Assembly (NCBI RefSeq): GCF_030704535.1
Contig: NC_081807.1
Coordinates: 5,497,001-5,561,000, forward strand
Length of the DNA stretch: 64,000 nt
Direction of reading: 5' to 3'
Source: Vitis vinifera
Lineage: Eukaryota; Streptophyta; Magnoliopsida; Vitales; Vitaceae
Below are positions 24,101 to 37,200 of this stretch, in pieces. Numbering within the stretch: position 1 is the first letter of the stretch; each line of letters opens with the position of its first letter. The translations under genes were made by a program, and so were the position numbers. Under the pieces are notes generated by a model. The model was not told where the DNA came from and made no database searches. It worked only from the letters and a program-made list of their open reading frames with translations.

Positions 24101-27100
24101 AGAAAGAGCACAACAAGGTACACAGGAAGTATACAAAGGGCGCCAAAAAAAACCAAAAAAAAAAAAAAAAAAAAACAAGGAACAACCAAGACAATAAAAC
24201 CAAAAAACAGCTCTCTCTTACCTACAACCTAACCAATAAAAAAAAATCAATTAGAGACAAAGTGTCATTACCTATATGCATCTTTACCCACAAAAAAAAA
24301 TTAATAAGGAAAGTGTTCTTCAGAATTTGGATAGACTGCTCCTCCTTCTCAAACAAGCTTTGATTTCCTCCATTCCAAATAGTCCACAAAATGCATAAAG
24401 AAGCAACTGTCCAAACCTTCTTGCACTTCTCACAAACGAAAAACCCATGCTACCCTAACAGAGTCTCTCTAGTTGTGCCTGACAGAACCCAAGGAACACT
24501 AACCAAAGAAAACAACAACTGCCAAAGAACCCTTGCCGAGGGACAAGGAAGAAGAATGTGATCTATTAACTCCTCTTCTACTTTATATAAACAACATCTA
24601 TTGACCAACACCCATCCCCTTTCTTTTTTGTAGCTGCTCAAGAGTCAAAACATTTTCCTAACAAGCTTCCCATGCAAAGAAATTTATTTTAGATGTAGCC
24701 CATTGCCCAAGGGTTCCAAATGACCCCCGCTGGAAAAGAAGGTGAACTCATCAATTCTAAGGCAGCATAAAGATATTTCATTGAGAAGGCATTCCTTGAG
24801 AGAATGATGGGAATGATAGCAGAATAATTCATAATATTTGGTATTGACAAATAATCCATTGACTATATGTTCTACACTGCACATTTCAAAAGTTCTAAAG
24901 TAAATATATCTGTAATTCATCCAGTATCTTACTCACATTTTATAAGCCATGGTTAGGATACTGCTAGGCATGCCTAACAAGTAATATCTAGATGACTAAA
25001 AAGGACCAAAATGATATAACCAAGGTCATACTGGCAAGGCAGTGGGAAATTTTACATTCAAGGTCCTTAATATTCTTGATAGGAACTCTACAGCAACCGC
25101 ACCCTGAAGGTTGAGAAGGCATAATCTCTAACTCCTTGCAAACAAGTTTGTGAGGTTACCATCTAACTATAAGTCATTTGAACATGTGTGATTCTAGTTT
25201 TCCTAACTTGAACTTCTTGAGATACATTCTCTCATAATCAAAAGTTAGAGCTCCATGGCCCTAGAAAGCAATCATATTCAAAGCAGTGCTAATTGTATGA
25301 AACCTTATTCTACATATCAAAGAAAACACGTGTATGAAACCATATTTAGTTATACATTTCTACAGAATCATCAATAAAACAGGTGCAAACACCTAGAATT
25401 TCCCACTGCAAGGTCAAAGCTACAAAGATCAGCTGAAAGCAAACACCTAAGAAGCTCAGAATAACAGAATCACCACAAGAACTTCACTTGATGAAAGGCA
25501 AAGAACTTGATTGCATAAACAAGACCAGCAAGCAGCACATAAACTAAAAACATACAATACGTATCAAAAGAATTAATACTAATAAACGAAAAACATACAA
25601 TCTTCAAAAGCTACTAAAATCTCAGAATCTATAAATCTAAAAATAAGTATCTGGCACCTCATGTTTCTTTACTTTTTTTATTACAATATATTATCTATTG
25701 AAAAATATATTTGACATGCTCACCTCTTCCATCACGGTTCCGATGGCAACCACCGTAGGAATCTATCTTGACATTTGCTTTTTCAAGTGCTTCAAGAGCT
25801 TGTAAGCGGAAGTTACGAGCACCACAATTGGAAATGAAAGCAGCTGCAATGGCACTTTCAGTTTTTGGTTGCACTGGTGCCATAATATCATACTCAGCCC
25901 ATGAAAAATACCCAACAGGAACATCAGATGAGAGACTGGTTGTCATTATAATATCATATCCCCTCCTAATACACCAATCAGAATATCAGTTCTACTGACA
26001 TTTTGGCCTGAAAATTGATTTTTCAAGAGTAACAAAAGCCAACAGCAGGAATGATGATTGAAAAAGGATCAGAAATGATAACCTAAGTTGTCAGAGTGAA
26101 TGCAGCTAACATGCTGACAATCACTTATGGATAAATCATTTTTTTGGGGATAAATTAGCACCACAAGAATTCTTTGTATAAGTTAAGCTCACCCCCACCC
26201 CCAGATTCTATAAGACTCAAGCAGGGCCAAAAGCCAGGGGTGGTTGTGGGAACAACTTCAGCTACACAAAACATTGAAAATAACAGGAAAGAATCCTTTT
26301 TTTTTTTATGAATAAAGAGAGATATATTAATAAAAAGAGGCACTTCAAGGAAGCACCCCAACGTATACAGGAGGTATACAAAAAAGAGGGAAAAAACATT
26401 TACCCATGGCCTAACCAATCAACAAAATCTACAACGAAAGTGGGACCAGAAACAAAAAACCTCCTGGTCCACGCCCACAGATTACAAAGTAAAACCGATT
26501 TACACCCCTGAATCGAATGCTCTACATTTTCAAAAGTCCTACTGTTTCTTTCCTTCCAAACAATCCATAAAATTTACAGAAACCACAATTGGCTTCATTA
26601 TGTTCACACGATTTAAGTGCCAGATGAAGTTATCTACACCCATGATTTAGGTACTGTTCGTCCACAATGAATATGTTCAGCCTCAAACTTGTCCACTGTT
26701 TCAACCAAAGCTTCAGATTTAAAAGAAAAAAGCAATCTAACAGCCAGGACAAGCTTCAAACTGATAGAAAAATTTTGCTTTGACGGTTGTGGGTGTTTGA
26801 ATATGCATGAGGTCATTCCAGATTGTGCTTACCCACCGTCGTGCCAGATCGATTTTGTTCTCTGAATAGTACTGAGCTGATTCCATTGATCGAATGACAC
26901 TAGCTGTTCCAGCTGGTTGAGGTATACCAAATGAAGCATCAAGCTTACCATGGGAATTATATTCAAACTTACATCCCACAGCACAAGTTTTCCACTCCTG
27001 GATACAAGTGCAAATGAGAAAGTTCAGAATATATGAAAGATACTAACCAAACCAGAAAGAATCATTTAGTTACAGCTTCGAAACTTCTCACTTAAGTCTA

Positions 27101-28570
27101 ATAAAAGATCATGCAGAACTCATCACAACTGGGAAAATAATAAGTTTCTGAAGAAACATTAAGAATAGGCATTAGAAATGTAGAAACATTAAGAATCATT
27201 TTTATAGAGAAGCATTGAGAATCATAACCAAACAGAAAGTTGAGTTAGAAACCCAGAAAAGGAGAAAGGTCCACAGTCATTTCTATAGTATATTTCAAAG
27301 CATGTGAATCTACAAACTGAGCACAATGAAGCACATATCTACTTTTTCATGCTGCACTTAGCATAATTCCAAAATCAAATAATATCAAAATTGATATCAA
27401 CCACTGTTAAACAGCTTCTATTTTGATAAATGGAACAATATGGCAGGCACCCCGTTTTTTCAATTCTCATCCACTTCTTCTTGTCCATTCTAAGGGAAGA
27501 AAATTCAAGCCAGCCAAGGGTAAACTATCAGAGGCCTAAATTTTAAAATATGTTGCAATCTTTCAGATAACAATTCAAATCTGAATCTGAAGAGATTATG
27601 GTATGACAAAATGATGAAAGGCACCGCTAAACTTGCAAGATGATGGAAATGCACCATTAAACTTCTAGTTTTGACATTGCCAGATTAAAAGGAGTAGGTC
27701 CAGCAATAATCTCTCTGCCATCCATTAAGACTACTGTAAGATTTGATCAATCAAAACTCCCAATGATGGAATTCGCCACAATAAGATAAAATGTCAATTA
27801 AATCTCAAATTTGTACTGCCCTGCCCTATGTCATTGATCACTACTTCAAACAACTGCTGATTTTAGAACCATTAATTCAAATTTCCAATTTGAAACATAA
27901 TATTTTCCCCATTTGACAAAACAAAACCTACGTAACAGGACAAACCCAAAAAAGCAACAAAGGGAGTTATGAGAATATCCCATAAAGTACACTAGAAAAG
28001 AGAACCAGATTAGAGAAAATCCTGGAACAAATAAGGCACTGTTTGGTACCTGGGTTTAACAGATGAGCACTTCATTTCCAAAGGAAAAAAATGGAGGAAA
28101 AAAAAATCCCCAAAACAACAACATAAAACACAAAGACTCAAATTTTCATTTTCCTTACTATCCCTGAGTTTTCTTAGCTACCAGGCAGGGTATCAATCAC
28201 AAACCTGCTCAGCACCGGAAACCAAGATGGGGTTCTTCCGAAAATCCCTAGAGTATACCACTGCATCTTCTTTCTCCAACCACTCCTCACAACTCTCCGA
28301 TTCCAACCCATCCAATCCCAAATCATCACCCCCCACAGCCAATTCCTTCGACGCCGGAGCTGAATAGAACGAGTCGGTCCACGAATTCACTACATCGACG
28401 TTCTTCGCTATGTCAAGCCGACCCAAGAACGCGATCTCCGCAACAACAACTAGGGCTACGAACAGAGGCATCAGATTGGACCATTTCTTCTTGGTCGGTG
28501 TCAAAACCGATGAACCCTCTTGAGTCGTCTCTGCTCTTGTGACATTCCTTTGAATGGGCAACAAAGCCAT
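18190..28570 (-). CDS. FUT11: Glycoprotein 3-alpha-L-fucosyltransferase (core alpha-1,3-fucosyltransferase, GT10)
   Basis: Seven exons on the minus strand: 28205-28570, 26837-26997, 25724-25965, 23020-23124, 22307-22463, 21879-22106 and 18190-18445, giving 504 residues (Arabidopsis FUT11 is close to 500). It transfers fucose from GDP-fucose to the core GlcNAc of plant complex N-glycans in the Golgi. A type II membrane anchor lies at about residues 32-50. The GT10 signature is intact: [13 protein letters not shown] (272-284) followed by GSVPVVIG (292-299), preceded by [11 protein letters not shown]. Cysteine-rich C-terminal motifs (SSCRLC, RPCKC) are also kept. The first ATG in frame is at 28570; upstream codons are open but contain no ATG. 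Intron 2 was placed at CG|GTGGGT with acceptor AG|GAGGGG, because only this keeps the conserved ARR-GYD junction in frame. Introns 2, 3 and 6 carry retroelement debris. Next to CYP707A it matches the Arabidopsis CYP707A4-FUT11 pair. Confidence 0.96.
19350..20250 (+). repeat. Possible degraded LTR-like sequence in FUT11 intron 6
   Basis: Intron sequence with LTR-like character: a TATA-like ctaggtatatacattcccct near 19561, then T-rich sequence and no coding frame. No paired repeat or primer-binding site was found, so this is a weak call. Confidence 0.25.
20390..21110 (+). mobile_element. LINE ORF1-like fragment in FUT11 intron 6
   Basis: An 83-codon plus-strand frame (20406-20657) and interrupted continuation resemble the N-terminal ORF1-type proteins of plant LINEs, with a motif like [20 protein letters not shown] and downstream [13 protein letters not shown]. 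In-frame stops show it is dead. It is antisense to the host gene. A family search would be needed to confirm. Confidence 0.4.
24062..24760 (-). mobile_element. LINE 3' fragment with zinc-binding reverse-transcriptase tail, FUT11 intron 3
   Basis: Read on the minus strand it encodes, with frameshifts, the zf-RVT region found at the C-terminus of plant LINE reverse transcriptases: [29 protein letters not shown], then a tail ending in CILWTIWN. The A-rich 3' end lies at the low-coordinate side (24062-24180). It is truncated on the 5' side, as LINE insertions usually are, and homologous to 37395-37870. It is in the same sense as the host gene. Confidence 0.7.
26288..26590 (-). mobile_element. LINE 3'-end fragment, FUT11 intron 2
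   Basis: Minus-strand tail like [10 protein letters not shown]-type sequence through a serine/tyrosine-rich 3' terminus ending in poly-A (the T-run complement at about 26298-26308 on the plus strand). It shares the architecture of the 24062 copy but belongs to a different subfamily. Truncated. Confidence 0.5.
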
Positions 28571-31256
28571 GAAATTTCTTCCCCTTTTCTGCGTTTTCCC
28601 GAGAATTTGAGATAGAATGAGCAAGAACGCTCAAGAAAATAGTTATAAATAAATAAATAAGCAATTTTCTATCTAATTGAGTTGGTGACGGACATGAACA
28701 TCCGAGGAAATAAAAGAGAGAAGAGAAAATGGGTTTTATTCTCTGATAGCACGATTTTCTTCGAAGAGAAAAATGGAGAGGCCTCCAGGGAAGACTTTCT
28801 CCATTCAGACTCCACTGGGTCTCTTGTTTATTTGTTGAATATGAATATTCTACCCCATTCGTATTCCTCTGGTATATGGTTTTGGTATGAGTGGCCAAAA
28901 GTCTTAGATGGAGGCCGGTGATTTTTGTATGATGGGATTATCGCAGCCGTTCAATATTTTTATCCATTTAAATTTTGGCTTTAACAGAACGAATTTGAGT
29001 GTGAGTGATAATGCCTAAGAAATGCCCTAATTCGACCTTTCGACGGTTCCAAATCCCAAAACTAAAAGCAGTTGATTGCTCTCCATCCCTCTTTCTTTTT
29101 ACCTTTTAAAAATAAATTATAAATACTTTTTGATAAATTAAGTTAGAGAATTTCAGATAAAGGTAATAGACAATACTTACCTTTAATGAAATAGATATGA
29201 GATATTCTACATCGTGGATCCTCTTATCATATCAACAAGTGATCCAATAGAAAAAAAGTTAGTTCCTAATGTTATGCATGTATGAGCCCCTTTACATGCA
29301 GAGCATATAATATTTATATTGTTAGGTACGAGTCATTACAAATGTCGATCATCAATCCGATGAAGACCATGAGGATGGAACACGACAAAAACTATTTGAA
29401 AAAAAGTTTCTTACATTATATAAATATTGAATCTTTTTTAATCATGTATACCTGTTTTTAAAGTCATAAGGCTCTTTGAATCTAAAACAGATAATATCTG
29501 CACGATAATTTCTACAATCATTTGGACTAAGAAGTAAAAACTTCGATAATTGAGAAAAAAAATTTCATTCAAGTAATGATCAAGTGGTTATGATGTCATA
29601 TTAAAATAATATTTTATTTTCCTCCTGTAAAAATAAAAATTAAAAACAATTTAGAATAATGTATCTAAAAATGTCAATTAAATTAATTTTAATAACTCTT
29701 TAATATTATCATTATTTTTATTATGTTGTTACTTGTAATTCTTCTAAAAAATATATATATCATTATTTTCATGTCATTATATTAATTAATATTATTAAAT
29801 CAATTTAAAATAATTACAACCTAAAAACATTTTCCAATTGCTATTCGCAATACCATTTTTACTAATACAATATTTTACATTCCTAAACTACCATCCCTTA
29901 TTCCTTCCCCCTCTCTCTTCTCTCCCCCCTCTCTCCTCCCTAACCTCATGTCCCTAACCCCCACCCCACGTAAACTTTGTTTTTTTTTTTTTTTTTCATT
30001 TCTTTCATTTTTTCACATTCAATTGTTTTTCATATTCTTCTTATATTTCAAAACAGAATAATTTCTTTAAATAATAAAATATAAAATAATTTTTTCATCA
30101 AAAGTATATTATGTAAAATGATTTTATTATATTAAATGTTTTAATGCGAAATTCATAACCCAATTTTTTTAAATAAAAATTATTATTACTTAAAAATTGT
30201 CATCAAATGATTAAATTTCGTTATTTATTCATTATATTTCGTATGTGATTTGCAACCTTAATCAACTAGAATTTAAATTTAATATGTGAAAGGAGGTTAG
30301 AGAGAGTTCTTTAATAAAAATGGTATATATGAAGAAAAAAAATATGACAAAAAAATGTTACATTTAGCAAACCCCAAACATCTTTATCCTATTGTCATTC
30401 ATTCATTAAGGAATCCGTCTATTTCTCCATTTGATCGGAAATCAAAATTAGGTAGACCTCATATTTCTCTTCATTCATCTGATTTTATTCCTTATTACTG
30501 AAGTAAAAGGTCATTAGGGATTTGGTTTGGTTGAACTTTCAACATTACCTCTAATTAATATGTCATTTGCTTTTATAGCAACATGTAAAATCAACAGAGA
30601 ACCAATTTCAGTACTTGAGAATTGGGATAAACCCAAATGACAGCAAACAAGCATATTCCTGGCTCAAGTGGCAATCTCACCTATTGAAAACAATAAGCAC
30701 ATGGTATCATGTATTTAAGTTTGTTTTTCTGTACATGAATATCATCAGAAATGAGATGAAATGAAATTCCATCAGACTTCATGGAAATTTTAAGAATGCA
30801 TCTATGTTACAAGAGGGAAAAAAAAAAAAGGAAAGCAAGAAAATGGCTGACCTCTCAATACAGTAAATGAACAAATCTAAAAAGTTCCAATGCCCAACAT
30901 GCATTTATATATGCCTATTAAAACTTAGAATCCTCACACTCATATTAAGATTCAAGACTATATTCACCTTACAAAAATGAGGTCGAGATTGACCACCTTT
31001 TGATCTTATCTTCAGTATATAAGATGGGCTTTCACCAAAATCTTCTCCCAGAATTGTTGGCACAAACAGTTTTGTGAGAACCCCACAAGGTGAAATGCCC
31101 TTTTCTTTTGTATTTATTTGTCATTGGACTTGTTTCTTTGCGTGTTTTTCTTCAACTAGGGACAGTGTAGAAACCCTACTTTTTTCTGCTTCATTATTTT
31201 TTTTGGTTGAATTGGAGTTCATGGTTACCTTTCCAAACTTTGTTCCAAGAAGGAAT
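28571..31256. other. FUT11 upstream region and COR27/28 3' flank
   Basis: No gene recognised. 28571-29100 is the likely FUT11 promoter and 5' leader. 29175-29515 is a dispersed R1 repeat (listed separately). 29600-30300 is very AT-rich with a pyrimidine-rich block at 29900-29945. 30500-31256 is the 3' flank of the COR27/28 gene. Confidence 0.4.
29175..29515 (+). repeat. Dispersed repeat family R1, degraded copy
   Basis: Has gatattctacatcgtgg near the start, a ttatataaatattgaatc block, then tgtttttaaagtcataaggc and aaacagataatatctgcac in the family order. Confidence 0.4.
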
Positions 31257-34200
31257 TCAGCTCTCATCCAAACAAGTGTTAACATCATGTTCTGGGGAGA
31301 CAACTCTCAGGCCTTTCTGATAGTCACTCATGGCATGCCCTTTCTTCTCTTTCTGGAGATTGGTATTACTGACAGACGAATCTCCCTTCATAAGGAACTT
31401 CCCACTCGGCACACACTGAAAGGGAATGTAAGAGAGAGGACAAAAAGTGAGACTACTCTCCAGTGATCATGTGATTTCAAATTTTTGTGTCAGTGTGACT
31501 CCTAAAAACAAATGGCTGCTACAAAATCAGCTCTACACATTACTTGGTCTGTATTTGTAGCATCAACCGTATCTGCCTTTGTCTTCAACTTTTTTGCCCT
31601 GGACACCCTGCTTGACTTGTTTTCTTGGTCTTCATCTATAAAGTTCTGGTCTGAAACCTCTGCAAGAACCCAAATTTCTTAAACATTTTGATGATAAAAA
31701 GCATTAATCAACAAAACTGAAACAGATGAAATGACTTAAAACATAAGATGAATGTAATTAACCCCAATAGATGTGAAGCTGAGAGTATTCTAGTGGTCTT
31801 AATTATCCAAAGCACACAGATGGATCAATATGATTAAATATGGAACTACTTCATCACAAGCAATCATGTAAGCACGTAACCATGTACTTCAGGGATATCC
31901 ATATCAATTACCATAAGCAAAATAGTGGTTATACTTAATATGTTTATCCAAGAGGAGAATTTCACTGAACACGAGTATTAAAGATAAGCATCTTCATAGG
32001 TTGTGAATCATACTTTGATTTTAAAAGCTCTGGATATTTTAAAGAAAAAAAAGGTTCAGTGCTGGTCTCTTTTCAACAGTACTTCATTCGTTTCTTGGCA
32101 AAAATATGCTCTACAAAGACAAATGAGTTAATTTATTAAAGTTGCTCTTATCATGTGAAATACGAAGGAATGAAACTTTTTGGTTTTATATTTCATAAGC
32201 CCTAGTAAAGGAAAATTTCTGAAACAGGAAAGTGCATTGAAAAAGTCAAAAGAAAAAAATGAAATGCCAATTTAAATACACTGAAATGCCTAATATATTA
32301 TCAACCAAGTATTTTGGAGGCTTACATATCCATCCACCCCGTAAGACAGTAGAATGAAACCAAACCAAAAGGAATGTCATCTCTAACCAAGGCTGTCTAG
32401 ATCAGATAACACTCCTTTGCAAATAAAAAATGTACAAGAGTACTTAAAAAATGTTCAAGGTGCCTCAATGAATTAAAATGATGATAATAGATGCCATGAA
32501 CATATAAATATATAAGGAAATGCTATAAGTGTGTAAATAACCAAACATCCAGAAGAAGGCTTCCTCAAAAGAATAAACATCTTGCTTTAAAGTAGACCAC
32601 CATATGACTACAAACATCAACCACGCTATTTAGGTTACCATATAGTCACAGTCATACCACCTAAAAGTATAAATCTATATATTTAGGTCCAAATCTAAAA
32701 AATATAACAACAAATAATGTGATGTTGAAGAAGAGTAGCAGAAAGTGCATAAACTAAAGGTAAGTTTAAAAATTAATTGAAAGACTTGATAGAAATCTTT
32801 GATCCCTTCTACAATGTTATTTGATTTTTAGTACAAGTAAATGACACAAGGATGGATTATCATACAGGTATTTTTGAAAGTTTCAAAAACCAAAAGCCAA
32901 TGAATGAGAAAAAGAATTAACAAGAAGCACATCTCTCCCATAAAAAAGAAATCAACCAATCAACAAAATCTAAAAAAGACGTGGAGGCTCCACCTAAGGA
33001 CTTCCCAGCCCAAAGGCAAAGAAGGCACAAGAAAAAAAATTTGAGAGCTTGATCCATTTGTTATACATAGGCACCTCAAGTACATTCCCTCATAGTGGAA
33101 AGGATGACCATAGTAAAAGGGCTGTTGATTACAAGCCAAGTTCCCACTGTTAGCAGGAGCACAAAGCAGTGAAAGAACTATAGCTGTACAATGCAACCAA
33201 TACACATGGGAGCTATAATTTTTTTATTTTGATGGGCATAATAAAATTTATTAAGCAGTCACCCAACAAATAGGGGGAAATCTACACACACAGGGAGTGT
33301 GCAAAGACGTGGACAGCTGGTATGGAAACCATACACAACATGTAAACTGCATGTCTTTGGGCTGAAACAGGAGCAACTGAGGCAACTTAGTTTCTTCCAA
33401 TGGTTATATGAATATTATTGGTGATCTGGACTAAAAATAACTTTGCCTGACATGACAAGAAGCAAAAGGCTCATTTATGGCATGCTTCCAACCAATGGTT
33501 GATCCAAATGAAGAGAAACTGAAAACCTTTAAAATTCTACAGCTCCGTTCACTCAACCCCACACAACAGTATGGTGGATCTCCATCCTTGCTGCAATTAC
33601 TCCATGCCACAAGATTATGCATATCTTAATTTATCATGGTTGAGCATCCTGGTGATATCACTTAATTTGTCTTCATGGTTCTGTTAAGCAAAGGGGGGAT
33701 CTTATTGGTGATATCACTTATATCTTATACTAGAAGTAAAAATATAAACAGAACAACTCAAGAGTGTGGATAAACAATGAGTAATTTCAAAATTCAGGGC
33801 ATAAATATTAAGAAAAAAGAGAATCTTATTAGAGCTACAAAGATGATTCCAGCATTACCTGTAATGCCACCAACTGAATCCTGGAGCCATGGGTGACATG
33901 CAGAGAGGCGCTTGGAACTTGTTGCTAAGCCATGGGAGGCCTTCCTCTTCCCTCTTAAATGGATTCCCTTGCTAGAATCCACACTCCGGTTCCACAAATC
34001 AGAAGATGTTACATCATGCTGCTGGCCTGCAGATTTAAAATGACAAATCCAAGGATTTTCCAGAATATCACGAGACTCGGCTGCAGCATCCGATAATAGT
34101 TGATGCCTTCCAAAATTTCTCTTCCGCCAGCAGCCATCTTGTAGAACTGTGTACTGGAAAAATGAAAATTTTCCAAGAATTATAACAAGGAAAAGGATGT

Positions 34201-37200
34201 AATGGCAGAAATTAATTTATTATATAAGTGCCAACCTCATCAGAAGAATTATAGGCATTCACAGCTAATTCTTGGAATGAATTTAGCTCCATCATTTTCA
34301 CTTTTGAGCGCCGACCAAATAAACCCATAGAAGAGTGCAACTGGTTAACAAATGAAGATTCCAAAGAATCAAGATATAAACTGTGCTTCTCATCTGTCCA
34401 TTCTGTTGTCTGGCCCTGTTATGGAAAGTGGAAACTACCAATATGAGAGAACAAGAAAATTATTTAAAAAGAAGTGATGGAAATAATATATATGGTTATG
34501 TATGTTCTTTGGACTGAAGAACAACAATAGATATGAGCACAAATGCTGATAAGTTTCTATTAAAGAAAGTAAAACTAACTTTGTAATACAACCAGGAAAT
34601 AAAAGTTTCATTATTCAGTTAGAATTATTCCTTTTTCTAAATAGTGGAAGCACCTATTTCTCTTGATGGGAATGTATTCATTCCAGCAAGAGATTTGAGA
34701 CAAACCCTCATGAGGAATTTTAACTACAGTCCATACTTCAATGAGTAGTAAGGCACAAAAAGGATAAGCCAAACAGGAGACTTGGCAAGCAAACTCAATC
34801 AGATGGCCGACAGCGAACACATCCCAATTTGATGGGGAGCAAGCTTCATATGTTTTAAGAAAAAGTCATTCTACTTTTACAAAACAAGACATCCTTAACA
34901 TCTTGATCATACCATCGGTCCATTGCAAACCCTTGTTAAGATAAGTTAAATCCATGACTAGCTCAAAACTTAATAAAATCATACTAGATCTATTTAAATA
35001 ACAAGTTGATTTAGTATAATCCAACAATGTCTCAAATGGTTCATAATATGTTTATCAATGTAAATTGAAAGCAATCATACTGCATCAACACAATTATAAT
35101 AAACTCCAGAAATAAATAAACATTTACAACTAAAATGCAACTAATTTCTAACAATCACAATGACATAGCAGTTCTGTAAAAAAAGAAAGGAGTACTAATC
35201 ATATGCTTGATATGATCAAGGACATCCATGACAGAGCAATAGAGTCATTAGTTTTTTTGCATTGGTTATGGGTAAGCTTACTAGGAATGTTGACAAAACA
35301 AAAAGTGCATCTTGTCAGTGGGTAATATAGTCTTATTTGATAAAACTACAGCAGAGATTGATTCCAAGATAGAACTATGAACAGCAACTTCAGAATCTAA
35401 AGTTTTTAACTTAAGCAGGACTAAAAATATATGGAAAGTGATTTTAGTAAAACTAGAGAAGAGATGATAAAGCAAAATACTTTAAGTGATCATTTCTGTT
35501 ATCTCAAATCAATTATACATAAAGAAGGGACAATTAAAAGGATATTACTCACATGTAGAGCAGAGACGTGCATCTTGTGTGATAGAACAGTTTCAATTGA
35601 AAACTATTATAGAATTAAGGCATGTTTCAGACGCCTACCTCGTTTTCTTATTAGTACTTCTTCTCCTCACCTCATTGTACAAGACAAGTTTAGATCTACT
35701 TGATGGTATATAGAAATTTAAACCAAAGTTCATTCAACTGATTTCTGATGACCAAATAAATAAATGGGCTATCAGAGAAGAAAAGAGAATAAAAGGGAAA
35801 CATCAAAGATCTCTATACACCCCTTGTTTGCTTTGTAAATGGACAAGAGAAAAGAAGAGAAACAGGTGTATCTGGGGAGAGATCTTTCCATCCCACCAAA
35901 ATTATCACCTCCAAGGTGAGTCATTTGAAAAGAACTACAAAACGAAGTTGAATGCAACACTTCTATACAACATACAAGAGTTTTTACAAAAACTTTGCAT
36001 GGGCTGATTCTTTCACTTGCCTTCCTTTCTTCCCATTCCATCTTATGAATAACCTAAGGTAAGTGCTCCACCTTCCCCCTTCTTTTCTTGTTCAATTTTT
36101 TACTTCTCTCCTTATGTGGTGGACCAAACAAACTGCGAAGGATTTTGTCCAAAATGTTATGTAACTGGAAATTGTACTCCAAATTGAAATGCGAAAGTTG
36201 ATGGGGTATCCAATCCTAGTTGACAATGAAAAGAAGGCTAAAGCTTTATCAAATTTATCTCAAGTATTTTGTTAGTTGTATGAAAAATTTTGTTTTTTTT
36301 TAAGTTACATAGTTTTCTGAATTTCATTATGTTAAAATTTTGTTTCCAAAATTGCTTTCTGCCAAATAGAGAAGCTTATGTTTACAAAATTATTTTGTAA
36401 GTTGCTAAGGAAAAAGTTTCCAGATTTTATTAATTTAAGATTTCTATTATTTCCTGGAGCATATAAATTGCAAGGAACCCAGAAATGCTTCTATTTCGAT
36501 GAAGTTTTTGTATTCTTTTGGAGAACTTTTGCCCAGTCAAAATCAAGTTTTTCCATGAACATCTTTCATTGATTTTGAATCCATACTCAAACTCATGTCA
36601 ACATGCGCTTCCTTGGAGTTCCATGGTTTCGATCTTACAAAAGGAGAAAAAGGAGGTTTGTTGTGCTCTCATGGATTAGAGGCCATGAAGCCTCCCACAT
36701 TGGTGGGTTCAGGATTTGAACAGTCAGTGAAATATTGTGATTTGGTTTAAACTTATTGCAGAGATTTGGAGAACAAGAGCTCATGGGTTTTTTTATTTTT
36801 CTCTTTTTTGATAGGAATCATTTTTCCCCTAAGGTAGAGACATATTTAAAGGTTTCCATGCATGAATTGACCAGCAAGTAATGGTCAATTCAATCACAAG
36901 TGTTGCAAAAGCAAAGAAGAATGAACCACATGATGATTGTGAGGAAACCCTAAAGTGTTGGTATCAAAGGAGGAAAACCACTGGCTCTCCTTAACTGAAT
37001 CTTCAATAATGGTATACCACTATGGGAAGCAACCCTCAATCTCAAAAACTCCATGAATACCCTTGCTCATTTTTCTAGTGAGACACCATTCTTGAACTCC
37101 ATTGAAGCACACCATGAAAATCCACGAAGGCCGCCTTGGAACTCCATGGAGGCACTGTCTTTTACCCAAGAATGAATAGATAGTGAAGATGAAAAATTGG

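Noticed and set aside
24073-24363. Lysine/asparagine-rich plus-strand frame
   Set aside because: It is the antisense of a LINE poly-A tail region.
28571-28624. In-frame N-terminal extension of the fucosyltransferase
   Set aside because: The extension has no ATG; the first ATG is at 28570 and the remaining length fits the family.
31074-31466. 130-codon plus-strand frame
   Set aside because: Antisense of the last exon of COR27/28; the conserved protein is on the minus strand.
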